A stretch of DNA of 10,280 bases from Pseudomonadota bacterium (GCA_023391775.1 JAEWAG010000032.1:1-10280); one strand, 5' to 3'. Positions 1 through 8,084 are shown, numbered from the stretch's first letter. Made by a program: numbers and translations. Notes: a model not told the origin generated them from the sequence alone.

Positions 1-3000
1 CGCCTGCAGCGCGCGCGCCACCTCCATCGCCCGCGCATCGAAGCGCGGCTGGGCGCGCTCGCGCTCATGCAGCAGGGCCACCATCAGCGCCTCGTCACGG
101 ATCACGCTGCCGTAGTCGCCCAGCCAGCGCGGACGCTTGCGTGCGTCCAGCGCGAAGCCGCCGGCAATGGCCGCGTCGCCGCGCCGCGCGTCGCCCTGCA
201 GTGCCAGGGCCAGGCCCAGCTGTACCAGTGGCAGGCCGGTCAGGCTGCGCGCCTTCTCCTGGTCGTACAGCGCCCGCAGCGTGCCCAGCGGTGCGCGGTT
301 GACCCGCGCCAGCACATAGCCGGCATGGGCCCGGTAGGCGAAGCGAAGATGCTCGCGATGGTCGCTGCCGTAGAACTGCGGGTCGCCGGCCAGCAGATCC
401 TCCGACAGCCGGTCCAGCGTCTTCTGCAGGGCCGCGGCGGGAACCACGAAGCCCGCCTCGCGGGCGTCGAGCAGGAAGTCGGCGATGTACGGGGTCAGCA
501 GCGGCTCGGTGCCGCCCTGCCCGCCCCACATCGAGAAATGGCCGTTGGAGGCCTGCATCGCCACCAGGCGGCCGATCGCACCTTCCACCCGTGCCCTGCG
601 CTGGGCCGGGTCCAGCGTGGGCCCGCCGAGGCGGGCGCTGGTGTCCGGATCCATCAGCAGGGCCGCATAGCCCTTGCTGGCGGTCTGCTCGGCACAGCCG
701 TAGGGATAGTCCAGCAGGCCCTGCAGGGCGCTTGCCCACGGGACCGGCGGCGCGGTGCTGATGCGCAGGTCCAGGCTCACGCTGTCGTCCAGCAGGCCTT
801 CGGCCAGGGACGGATCCAGCGCCAGCACGGCCCCGTCCTCCAGCACCCGGGTCTGCGCCCGCAGCACCGCCGGCCACGCCGGGCGGACCGGCAGGTCATA
901 GCGGCGGTCGACGCTGTAGCCGCCGCCGTCCACGCGCACCCGCACCTTCGCCACCGCGCTGCCCGGGGTGGCCTGCAACGGGAATTCCAGGGTCGCCTTG
1001 GCGCCATCGCCCAACTGCAGCCGGCGCTCGCCGTTGCCCACCTGCAGCGGGCCCTCGCCCTCGACCCGGACCCGGAACCCGCCGGCGCTGCCGCTGAAGT
1101 TCTGCACGTCCAGGCTCACCGTGCCGCGGTCGCCCGGAGCCAGCACGCGTGGCATGCCGGCCTCGGCGACCACGGGCGCTCGCACCAGCACCTCGGCGTC
1201 GCGCCTGCCGTACTGCTGGTCCGAATACACCAGTGCCGATACCCGCAGGGTGCCGTTGAAATCCGGCAGCGGCAGCGACAGCCGTGCGTTGCCGCGATCG
1301 TCCAGCTGCACCGGCCCGGAGAACAGGTCCACGGTCTGCACGCGCGCGGTCGGCCGGCGCGCCTGCGGCAGCGCCTGCACGGCCATGTCGCCACCAAAGC
1401 GCAGCCGGGCCATGCCGCCCTCGTAGCTGCCGATCACCCGCCCGTACACGTCGTAGGCGTCGGTGCCCAGCCGGCGCTGGCCGAAGAAGTGCGCGGCCGC
1501 GTCCGGCACCGGGAAGCGGGTGATGTTGAGGATGCCCGCGTCCACCGCTGACACCGTCACATGCGCCTGCCGGCCGGCCAGCTGCGGCGCGCTCACGGTG
1601 ACCGGCATGTCCTGCTGCGGCCGGATCTGCGTCGGCACCTTCAAGCCCACCGCCACGCGGCGGTCGTCGCGGCGCATCGGCACGTGGGCCACGCCGACCG
1701 CGCGTGCGGGCGCGACCAGGCTGTCCACCGCCGAGGGGCGGAACACCAGGGCGGTCACGTAGACGTCGTGCCGTTCCCAGTCCGCGGTGACGGGAATCCG
1801 GAACGTGGCCGAGGCCTTGCCCGGCTGGCCGGTCACCTCGATGTCCTGCACGTACACCAGCCGGTCGCTCTCCACCAGCAGCACGCCACGCCCGGCATGC
1901 GGCGGCGTGACCGTGACCGCGAGGCTGTCGCCGGCCCGGTAGCCGGTGCGGTCCAGCGCCAGCTTGACCTTGTCGGGCCGGGCGTCCGGGCCGCGGTTGT
2001 CGTCGCCCCAGCTCCAGCCGGCGCGGAACGGATAGCGCATGGTCAGGCCGGTGCCCGGGTCGAACACGTCGACCCGGTACTCGCCCCACGCCACCGGCAG
2101 CTCGAAGCGCGCCGGCGTGGCGCCGGCGTCCACCTGCAGCCGCTGCACGTTCTCGAAGCGGCGGGTGAAGTCGTGGGCCCAGCCGGCCCCTTCCTCGTAG
2201 CGCCAGTGGTAGTCGCGCAGCTCCCGCACCAGGGTGACCTGCAGCCCGCTGGCCGGCTGCGGCCGTCCCTGCGCGTCCACCCGCACCAGCTCGAAACCGG
2301 CACTGCCTTCGGCCGGGGCGCCGTCCTCCGGTTCGAACAGCGGGCGCACACCCACCAGCACCGGCGCCGGCCACAGCACCTGCTGCAGGCTGCGGGCGAC
2401 CGGGCGGCCGCCGGTCTCGTGCACCTCGCCGGCCACCGTCACCTGCACCGGGGTCCTGGCCTTGACCGCCTCCTCGGGCAGCTCCAGCGCCGCCTCCAGG
2501 CGGCCGTCGTCGCCGAAGGCGGTATCGAGCACGTCGCGCGGCTCGCGCGGCAGGGTCGCGGTCGCGTCGCCGAACACGTAGCCCGGCCAGCCCGCCACCG
2601 GCTCGCGCGCCACCGCCAGGGCCATGCGCGCGGTGAAGCGGTTGCCCGCCGCCGGTGCGCCGTACAGGTAGGCGGCCTCGGCACGCAGCTGCAAGGGCCC
2701 ACCCGGCGCCAGGGCCGGGCCGGCGACCGACAGGTCCAGCTTCAGCCTTTCCGGCAGGAATTCCTCGATCCGCAGGGCCATGCCCTGCACCGCCTGGCCC
2801 TTGCCTGGCTCGGTGCGGAATTCCACCTGCCAGCGCCCGGTGGGTGCATCGGCCGGCACCGGCTGCTCGAAGCTGTAGTAGCCCTGCGTGCCCGGCTCCA
2901 GCCGCGTCTCGCGGAATACCCGCCCGTCCGGCTGCCTGAGGCGCACGAACAGCGGCTGGCCGGCGCCGTCCTTCGGCGCCGGCATGGCCTTGCCGTCGGC

Positions 3001-4215
3001 ATCCCGCAGCAGCGCGGAAATGCGCACTGTCTCGCCGGGGCGGTACAGGTCGCGCCCGGACCATGCAAACACGTCGAACGGGGCCTGGGCGCGGCCGCCG
3101 ACCGCGAACTCGGACAGGTCCAGCGCCGGCTGGTTGAACGGCAGCAGCGACACGTCCTTCCCACGCCGCGCCACCAGCACCTGGCCGGCATCGAGGCGGT
3201 AGTCCAGCAGGGCGTTGCCGTTGCCGTCGGTGGCCGATTTCAGCAGGGGCTGGCCCTTGGCATCCAGCACCCGCAGCTCCACCCCCTTCAATGGCGCGCC
3301 ATCGCGCAGCGAGGCGGTGTGCACATACAGCTGCTCACGGTAGGCGCGGGCGTGCAGGCCGATGTCGCTGACGGTGAAGAAGGCGGTGTCGTACGCGTCG
3401 GAGTAGCGGCCGACCCGGCGCATCACCGCGAAGTACAGGCCGGGCTGCTGCAGCTCGGCGATGTCCTGCACCGGCAGGTGGCTGACCACGCGCTCGTTGC
3501 GCCTGCCGTCGAGCACGAAGCGGTTGAGGTAGACCGGCTCGGCCAGCTGGCGCAGCGGCGTGCCGTCGCCATAGTCGCGGTCCAGCTCCCAGCCACCGCG
3601 GCTGCCCCCACGCTGGAACTGGGCGAAGAAACGCGGCAGCGCCTCCTCGCGCACCCGCAGGAACTCCACGTCCACCTCTTCGACGTTGACCGACACCACC
3701 GGCAGGCCGCGGCTCTCGCGCGCCGGCAGCACGCTGCCCTGCGAGGCGAAGCCGGCCACCGGCTCCAGCTCGCCGGTGTGGATGGCCTGCTCCAGCGGCG
3801 GCTCCAGGCGGCTGCCGTCGGCGGCCAGCAGCGGCGCGGCCAGGCTCACGGTGTACTCTCGCGCGGCCTCCACGAAGGGATAGCGCAGGGTCCGGGCGTC
3901 CTCGGACAGGGTCCAGCCGCTGCCGTCCCCGCTCGCCGGCTCGACCCGCAGCAGCGCATCGAAATCCTGGGTGCCCACCAGCGGGCGGGAGAACTCCAGC
4001 GACAGGGAGAGCCGGCCCTCGTGCTGCTCGGCCCAGCCGCGGACCAGGACGAAGCCCTCGGGGACCGCGCGCTCAGCCTGCAGCTTCTCGCCGCTGGGCT
4101 GGGGAAGCTGCCCGCCCGGCTCGCGGCCACACCCGGCCAGCGTGGCCAGGGCCAGCGCGGCGGCCAGAAACATCGCTCCAGACGTGCCTTTCCAGCGCCA
4201 TACCGCGATTCCCAT
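1..4215 (-). CDS. Bacterial alpha-2-macroglobulin lipoprotein (YfhM/ECAM type), 3' end outside window
   Basis: Periplasmic broad-spectrum protease trap: a protease cuts the bait region and the protein then captures it through an internal thioester (known for the family). The frame is open without a stop from ATG 4215 to base 1, giving 1405 residues; E. coli YfhM is about 1650, so about 250 C-terminal residues are missing. Seen: signal peptide with lipobox L26-A27-G28-C29; an MG2/A2M_N domain around residues 380-480 with the typical LYRPGETV motif near 391; a bait-region domain from about 745; a likely bait segment rich in Arg and Pro at about 945-961; the A2M domain around 960-1050 with LPDFNGTLRV near 986; and the thioester motif C1174-A-E-Q1177 within PYGCAEQT at the start of the helical thioester domain. 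ATG 4215 was chosen for its signal peptide; an AGGA lies 9 nt upstream, and M15 is a weaker alternative. It starts 44 nt after the kinase gene, in the same direction. In many proteobacteria pbpC is the neighbour; here it could lie beyond base 1. Family assignment is very sure. Confidence 0.95.
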   Translation of the reverse strand, partial: MGIAVWRWKGTSGAMFLAAALALATLAGCGREPGGQLPQPSGEKLQAERAVPEGFVLVRGWAEQHEGRLSLSLEFSRPLVGTQDFDALLRVEPASGDGSGWTLSEDARTLRYPFVEAAREYTVSLAAPLLAADGSRLEPPLEQAIHTGELEPVAGFASQGSVLPARESRGLPVVSVNVEEVDVEFLRVREEALPRFFAQFQRGGSRGGWELDRDYGDGTPLRQLAEPVYLNRFVLDGRRNERVVSHLPVQDIAELQQPGLYFAVMRRVGRYSDAYDTAFFTVSDIGLHARAYREQLYVHTASLRDGAPLKGVELRVLDAKGQPLLKSATDGNGNALLDYRLDAGQVLVARRGKDVSLLPFNQPALDLSEFAVGGRAQAPFDVFAWSGRDLYRPGETVRISALLRDADGKAMPAPKDGAGQPLFVRLRQPDGRVFRETRLEPGTQGYYSFEQPVPADAPTGRWQVEFRTEPGKGQAVQGMALRIEEFLPERLKLDLSVAGPALAPGGPLQLRAEAAYLYGAPAAGNRFTARMALAVAREPVAGWPGYVFGDATATLPREPRDVLDTAFGDDGRLEAALELPEEAVKARTPVQVTVAGEVHETGGRPVARSLQQVLWPAPVLVGVRPLFEPEDGAPAEGSAGFELVRVDAQGRPQPASGLQVTLVRELRDYHWRYEEGAGWAHDFTRRFENVQRLQVDAGATPARFELPVAWGEYRVDVFDPGTGLTMRYPFRAGWSWGDDNRGPDARPDKVKLALDRTGYRAGDSLAVTVTPPHAGRGVLLVESDRLVYVQDIEVTGQPGKASATFRIPVTADWERHDVYVTALVFRPSAVDSLVAPARAVGVAHVPMRRDDRRVAVGLKVPTQIRPQQDMPVTVSAPQLAGRQAHVTVSAVDAGILNITRFPVPDAAAHFFGQRRLGTDAYDVYGRVIGSYEGGMARLRFGGDMAVQALPQARRPTARVQTVDLFSGPVQLDDRGNARLSLPLPDFNGTLRVSALVYSDQQYGRRDAEVLVRAPVVAEAGMPRVLAPGDRGTVSLDVQNFSGSAGGFRVRVEGEGPLQVGNGERRLQLGDGAKATLEFPLQATPGSAVAKVRVRVDGGGYSVDRRYDLPVRPAWPAVLRAQTRVLEDGAVLALDPSLAEGLLDDSVSLDLRISTAPPVPWASALQGLLDYPYGCAEQTASKGYAALLMDPDTSARLGGPTLDPAQRRARVEGAIGRLVAMQASNGHFSMWGGQGGTEPLLTPYIADFLLDAREAGFVVPAAALQKTLDRLSEDLLAGDPQFYGSDHREHLRFAYRAHAGYVLARVNRAPLGTLRALYDQEKARSLTGLPLVQLGLALALQGDARRGDAAIAGGFALDARKRPRWLGDYGSVIRDEALMVALLHERERAQPRFDARAMEVARALQA

Positions 4216-4216
4216 G

Positions 4217-4245
4217 TGCCCCGGTCCTGATGGCTGACCGGGGCA
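4217..4245 (-). promoter_or_regulatory. Perfect inverted repeat and -10-like box before the alpha-2-macroglobulin start
   Basis: Arms 4217-4226 and 4236-4245 (TGCCCCGGTC and GACCGGGGCA on the minus strand) pair over 10 bp around a 9-nt loop. The downstream arm ends one base before ATG 4215, and the only Shine-Dalgarno-like AGGA sits at the loop/stem border, so folding would hide the ribosome site. A TATACT (5 of 6 match to a sigma-70 -10 box) lies at 4245-4250, but I find no convincing -35 box at 16-18 nt. No T-run follows the stem, so it is not a normal intrinsic terminator for the kinase operon. Whether it is an mRNA structure, an operator or chance in GC-rich DNA is open. Confidence 0.5.
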
Positions 4246-4259
4246 GTATAGGCGGGGCC

Positions 4260-5774
4260 TCAGCCGCGCTGGCGGCGCGCAAGCACTCCGGCGACGGCCT
4301 CGAACAGGCGGTGCATGTCCAGCGGCTGCGGTATCCGCTCCAGCACCACGCCTTCGGGCACCAGCGAGCGGTCCGACTCGACCCCGTCACCGACCAGGAT
4401 CGACGGCCCCCGGTAGCCGGATTCGTACATGGTCGACAGCAGCGCGGCCGCCGGGAACAGGGCGATGCTGCCGTCCACCACCACCACGTCCGGCTCGCCC
4501 GACTCGGCGAACGCACGCAACGCGGCGGCGCCATCGCTGGCCAGCTCCGGCGCGTACCCCTGGCTGGCCAGGGCGTTGCCCAGCAGTGACAGCCGGGTGC
4601 CGTCGCGGAACACGATGAGGATGCGCTCGCCCTGGCCGGGCACCATCGCGGCGGCCTCGGGGATCTCGTCCTCTTCCGGCTCCGACGGCAGCGGCAGGAG
4701 CATGTCGAACCGGGTGCCCTCGCCGGGCGTGCTCGACACCGTGATCTGCCCGCCCATGCCCTCGACGATGCGGCGGCAGGACACCAGGCCGAGGCCGGTG
4801 CCGTCGCTCTTGGTGGTGAAGAACGGGGTGAACAGCTGTTCGACCGTGCGCGGGTCCATGCCGGTGCCGGTGTCGCTCACCGCCAGCACCACGCGCTCGC
4901 CGGAGACACCCGCGGTCAGCTCCAGGCGCCCGCCCTCGGGCATGGCCTGCAACGCGTTGAGGCACAGGTTGAGCAGGCACTGCTGCAGTTCGGTGTAGTT
5001 GCCGTGCAGCTCCAGGTCCGCATCGTCCAGCCGCTGCTCGAACTCCACGGTGCGTGGCAGGCTGCCCTTGAGCAGCAGCTCCACCGCGTGGAACAGGTCG
5101 GCCACGCGGAAACGCTCGCTGGCCCGGCGCGAGCCGCGCACGAACGACAGCATCGACTCGGCCATCTCGTGGCCGCGGCGGCCGCACTCGGCCACCACGT
5201 TGGCCAGCTGGCGCAGGCGCGGGTCCTCGCTGCGCTGGGCGATCAGGTCCGGCACGATCAGCAGCGGCTGCAGGATGTTGCGCAGGTCGTGGCTGAGGCC
5301 TGCGGCCAGCAGCGACAGGCTTTCCAGGCGCTGGGTACGCATCAGCTCGCGCTCGGCGCGCTGGCGCTCGGCCTCGGTGCGGGCCTCGCGCAGCGCGCGC
5401 TCCACCGCCGCCGGCAGGCGTACGCTGCTGTTCTTGAGGATGTAGTCGCTGGCGCCCTCGCGCAGCGCGGCCACGGCCACGTCCTCGCCGATGGTCCCGG
5501 ACACGAAGATGAAGGGCACCTGCGGCGAGTGCTCGCGCACGATGCGCAGCGCCTCGTGGCCGGAGAAGCCCGGCATGCTCAGGTCGGAAAGCACGATGTC
5601 CGGGCGGAACCCGGCCAGGGCCTCGCGCAGCCCCTCCTCGTCCTCCACCCGGAGGAACTCCGCATCCAGGTGCGCGTCCTCCAGCTGGAAGCGGATCAGG
5701 TCCGCATCCTCCGGGGAGTCCTCCACGAACAGGACCCGGACTTTCGCTTCACGGCTGATGGCACGCAGCGGCAT
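4260..5774 (-). CDS. Cytoplasmic receiver-histidine kinase-pseudoreceiver hybrid protein
   Basis: 504-residue signalling protein with no membrane segment or classical sensor domain, so its input is presumably phosphorylation of its own receiver. Domains: canonical receiver at about 12-128 (acidic pair E18/D19, phosphoacceptor D64, S92, K114); a short coiled linker; a dimerisation helix with H-box SHDLRN, phospho-His H162, of the NtrB-like (HPK4) kind; an ATPase domain with N273, D301-x-G-x-G305, the LFTPFFTTK loop and GTGLGL 325-330; an acidic linker at about 364-376; and a C-terminal receiver fold at about 383-500. That last domain keeps D434 but has F389/R390 for the acidic pair, G462 for Ser/Thr and Q483 for the Lys, so it is probably not a normal phosphoacceptor. 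ATG 5774 was chosen because GGAAGA lies 8 nt upstream and the domain begins right after it; a 23-residue upstream extension would overlap the regulator gene. It is the third gene of the operon, 4 nt after the preceding stop. Target unknown. Confidence 0.93.
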   Translation of the reverse strand: MPLRAISREAKVRVLFVEDSPEDADLIRFQLEDAHLDAEFLRVEDEEGLREALAGFRPDIVLSDLSMPGFSGHEALRIVREHSPQVPFIFVSGTIGEDVAVAALREGASDYILKNSSVRLPAAVERALREARTEAERQRAERELMRTQRLESLSLLAAGLSHDLRNILQPLLIVPDLIAQRSEDPRLRQLANVVAECGRRGHEMAESMLSFVRGSRRASERFRVADLFHAVELLLKGSLPRTVEFEQRLDDADLELHGNYTELQQCLLNLCLNALQAMPEGGRLELTAGVSGERVVLAVSDTGTGMDPRTVEQLFTPFFTTKSDGTGLGLVSCRRIVEGMGGQITVSSTPGEGTRFDMLLPLPSEPEEDEIPEAAAMVPGQGERILIVFRDGTRLSLLGNALASQGYAPELASDGAAALRAFAESGEPDVVVVDGSIALFPAAALLSTMYESGYRGPSILVGDGVESDRSLVPEGVVLERIPQPLDMHRLFEAVAGVLARRQRG

Positions 5775-5778
5775 CGGG

Positions 5779-6222
5779 TCAGTCTTCCGCCTGCGGGGTC
5801 GCGTTGATGACCGCCCAGAACTTGCCCAGGGTCTTGACCGCACCGAAGAACTGGTCGATGTCCACCGGCTTGACCACGTAAGCGTTCACGCCCAGGTCCC
5901 AGCTGCGGGCCAGGTCGCTTTCCTCGCGCGAGGACGACAGGATCACCACCGGCAGGCGGCGGAACTTCTCGTTGGCGCGGATGCGCTGCAGCACTTCCAG
6001 CCCGTCCATGCGCGGCATCTTGATGTCCAGCAGCAGGACCGCCGGCTCCTCGTCCGGACGGTCGGCGAAGCGGCCGCGGCGCTCCAGGTACTCCAGCGCC
6101 TCGACCCCGTCCTCCACGTGGACGATGGGGTTGGCGAGGTTGGCCTCGCGCAGGGCGTCGATCGCCATTTCGGCGTCGGCTGCGCTGTCTTCGGCCAGCA
6201 GGATCGTGCGGATGGCGCTCAT
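5779..6222 (-). CDS. Single-domain response regulator, Rcp1-like
   Basis: 147-residue CheY-like receiver with no output domain. Key residues are all present: acidic pair E11/D12, phosphoacceptor D66 in LLLDIKMPRMDG, S96 and K118 followed by P119. The insertion before the D66 strand and the tail with VKTLGKFWAVIN match the Rcp1 subgroup, first known as partner of cyanobacterial phytochrome Cph1 and common next to sensor kinases with the same kinase core as the upstream gene. It is the likely direct phosphoacceptor of that kinase (inference from family and operon), and may signal by protein contact or pass phosphate on. ATG 6222 overlaps the kinase stop as ATGA, with GGGAG 9 nt upstream of the start. 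The stop is followed by 4 nt and then the next kinase gene. A longer in-frame reading upstream only extends into the kinase gene and was discarded. Confidence 0.94.
   Translation of the reverse strand: MSAIRTILLAEDSAADAEMAIDALREANLANPIVHVEDGVEALEYLERRGRFADRPDEEPAVLLLDIKMPRMDGLEVLQRIRANEKFRRLPVVILSSSREESDLARSWDLGVNAYVVKPVDIDQFFGAVKTLGKFWAVINATPQAED
6219..6222 (-). other. ATGA stop-start overlap (translational coupling)
   Basis: The TGA of the sensor kinase (6219-6221) and the ATG of the response regulator (6220-6222) share bases. Such overlaps commonly couple translation and keep partner proteins at a fixed ratio, which supports kinase and regulator as a cognate pair. Confidence 0.9.
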
Positions 6223-8045
6223 GCGGTAAAGCTCCCGGAATGTGCGGAATCCTGCGCGGGCAGGATGAAGTGGAAGGTAGCACCCTTGCCCGGCTCGGAT
6301 TCGGCCCAGATGCGGCCGCCGTGGCGGCTCAGCACGCGGCGCACGCTGGCCAGGCCGATGCCGGTGCCGGGGTATTCGCTGGCCTTGTGCAGGCGCTGGA
6401 ACACGCCGAACAGTTTGCCAGCGTATTCCATGTCGAAACCGACACCGTTGTCGCGGATCGTGAAGTGGTGGCCGCCCTCGGCGACCGGCTGGCAGCCGAC
6501 CTCGATCACCGCCGGGCTGCTGTGCGACGAATACTTGACCGCGTTGCCCAGCAGGTTGAGCCACACCTGCCGCATCATGTTCTCGTCGGCCACCACGATC
6601 GGCTGCGGCGCGATGCGCCAGTCGATGCGATGCACCGCGCGCCCGCTCTCGCCGGGGTCGCCGGAGGAGGTGGTGTCCAGCACCGAGCGGGCCTCCTCGG
6701 CCAGCGACTGCATGTCCACGGCCTGCAGCTTCAGCGCGCTGCGGCCCAGGCGCGAGTACACCAGCAGGTCGTCGATCAGCGAGGACATGCGGCGGGCGGA
6801 GTTGCCGATCACGTCCAGGTAGTGCCGGCCGCGGTCGTCCAGGCCCTCGCCCAGGTGCCGGCCGAGCTTGTCGGCGAAGCCGGCCACGTGGCGCAGCGGT
6901 GCGCGCAGGTCATGCGAGACCGAATAGCTGAATGCCTCCAGCTCGCGGTTGACCTCGGAAACCTGCTCGACCTTGCCTTCCAGCTGGCGGTTGAGGTCGG
7001 CGATGCGCTGCTGCGCGGCCTTCTGCGCGGTGATGTCGCTGACGGTCATCAGCACCGCGTCGTCGGCGCGGTCCGGCAGCTGCATGCGCCGGGCGTTGAT
7101 CAGCATGGTGCGCTGCTGGCCGTCGGCCGTGCGCTGCAGGTGCTCGTAGTCCCACAGTTCGCGGTCGCGGTTGAGCACGTCAGACAGGCGCTGCAGGATC
7201 ACCGGATCGTCCCAGGCGCCGCTGCCGACGTCCTGCAGGCGTTCCTGGTGGCTGTCCTCGTCGTCCTGGCTCTCATACAGCTCGGAGAAGGCGGTGTTGT
7301 GCATCAGCACCCGCTGCTGCTCGTCCAGCAGCACGATGGGCTCGCGCACGGTCTGCAGCACCGCCAGGGCGCGGGCACTGGCCCGGGCCAGCTCGCGCTC
7401 GGAGTAGCTGCGCCGCTCCTCCAGCCGGTACAGCAGGAAGATCACGCCGCCGGTGAGCAGCAGCTGGGCCAACAGTGCCGCCAGCGCCAGCACCCGCGCG
7501 CGGCTGCGCTGTGCCTCGGCGTAGGCCGAACGCTCGGTCAGCAAGGTGTACTCGTTCTGGATGAACTCCATGAACAGGTCGCGCACCTGGTAGCGCCCGT
7601 ACATCTCCTCCACCGCGGCCAGTTGCGCGGCCTCGCCCAGCGCGCCGCTGCTGAGCGCGCGCACGGTGCCGGCACGGGCCAGGATCATTTCCTGCATGCG
7701 ACCGATCAGCTGCTGCTGGGCGGGGTTGTCCCGGGTCAGTTCGCCCAGGCGCACGAGCGCCGGGTCGATCTCCTCCAGGTCCAGCTCGAGCCGGCGCCGC
7801 AGGGTGGGCATGTCGGCGCCGCCGGCGAGGGCGAAGGCCAGCGAATCCATCTCGCGGACCAGGGCGTGCAGCCGCTGCGCGGTCGCCTCCACCTGCAGGC
7901 TGTGGCGCACGCGCTCGTCCGCCTGGTGGCTGTAGAGCGACCACTGGCGGACCAGCAGGAAGGGCACGAGCAGGATCAGCACCGCACTGGCCACCAGCAA
8001 CGGCAGGCGCCAGCGGATGAGTCTGGGTCGGTGGGATCCCGGCAA
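6219..8045 (-). CDS. Membrane sensor histidine kinase with CHASE3-like and PAS domains
   Basis: 608-residue sensor kinase at the inner membrane; first gene of the signalling operon. In order: membrane segment at about 14-32; a helical extracytoplasmic domain at about 36-183 with CHASE3-like hallmarks (LTRDNPAQQQ at 103-112, ENEYTLLTER-like end at 164-172); membrane segment at about 185-206; a PAS domain at about 225-340 ending in DIT; a coiled linker at about 340-370; the dimerisation domain with H-box SYSVSHDLRAPLRH, phospho-His H378; and the ATPase domain with N501, D532-N-G-V-G536 and GTGIGL 560-565. All catalytic residues are intact. The kinase core is of the kind found in bacteriophytochrome-like and CHASE3 kinases paired with Rcp1-type regulators, as here. 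The start is TTG at 8045: AGGAGG stands at 8052-8057 with a 6-nt spacer, and Arg-rich residues just before the first membrane segment follow. The signal sensed cannot be told from sequence; CHASE3 ligands are largely unknown. Confidence 0.95.
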   Translation of the reverse strand: MPGSHRPRLIRWRLPLLVASAVLILLVPFLLVRQWSLYSHQADERVRHSLQVEATAQRLHALVREMDSLAFALAGGADMPTLRRRLELDLEEIDPALVRLGELTRDNPAQQQLIGRMQEMILARAGTVRALSSGALGEAAQLAAVEEMYGRYQVRDLFMEFIQNEYTLLTERSAYAEAQRSRARVLALAALLAQLLLTGGVIFLLYRLEERRSYSERELARASARALAVLQTVREPIVLLDEQQRVLMHNTAFSELYESQDDEDSHQERLQDVGSGAWDDPVILQRLSDVLNRDRELWDYEHLQRTADGQQRTMLINARRMQLPDRADDAVLMTVSDITAQKAAQQRIADLNRQLEGKVEQVSEVNRELEAFSYSVSHDLRAPLRHVAGFADKLGRHLGEGLDDRGRHYLDVIGNSARRMSSLIDDLLVYSRLGRSALKLQAVDMQSLAEEARSVLDTTSSGDPGESGRAVHRIDWRIAPQPIVVADENMMRQVWLNLLGNAVKYSSHSSPAVIEVGCQPVAEGGHHFTIRDNGVGFDMEYAGKLFGVFQRLHKASEYPGTGIGLASVRRVLSRHGGRIWAESEPGKGATFHFILPAQDSAHSGSFTA

Positions 8046-8051
8046 GTACCG

Positions 8052-8057
8052 CCTCCT
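8052..8057 (-). promoter_or_regulatory. Ribosome binding site AGGAGG deciding a TTG start
   Basis: A perfect anti-16S match, AGGAGG, with spacer CGGTAC (6 nt) before TTG 8043-8045. No ATG or GTG is available at a suitable distance, so this site fixes the non-ATG start of the sensor kinase. Confidence 0.85.
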
Positions 8058-8084
8058 GTGGATTCGGGGCTGTCAAACGTCCAG

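Noticed and set aside
67..1551. Long plus-strand open frame opposite the alpha-2-macroglobulin gene
   Set aside because: Composition is Arg/Gln/His/Ala-rich low-information sequence typical of antisense frames in GC-rich DNA; no domain or ribosome site, and the minus strand has a clear family match.
896..3064. 722-codon minus-strand frame inside the macroglobulin gene
   Set aside because: A shifted frame of the real gene, made of Gly/Arg/Ala runs; the true frame is open through the same stretch with A2M motifs throughout.
1561..4230. 889-codon plus-strand open frame
   Set aside because: Exactly antisense to the macroglobulin gene, with no recognisable motif; the length comes from the scarcity of stop codons at this GC content.
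5775..5843. 23-residue N-terminal extension of the hybrid kinase
   Set aside because: It would overlap the response regulator gene, is Arg/Ser/Pro-rich and unlike a receiver; ATG 5774 has a better ribosome site.
8071..8076. Perfect TTGACA on the minus strand before the sensor kinase
   Set aside because: The matching -10 would fall over the ribosome site with no TATAAT-like sequence; the TTAACA/CATTAT pair just upstream fits better.
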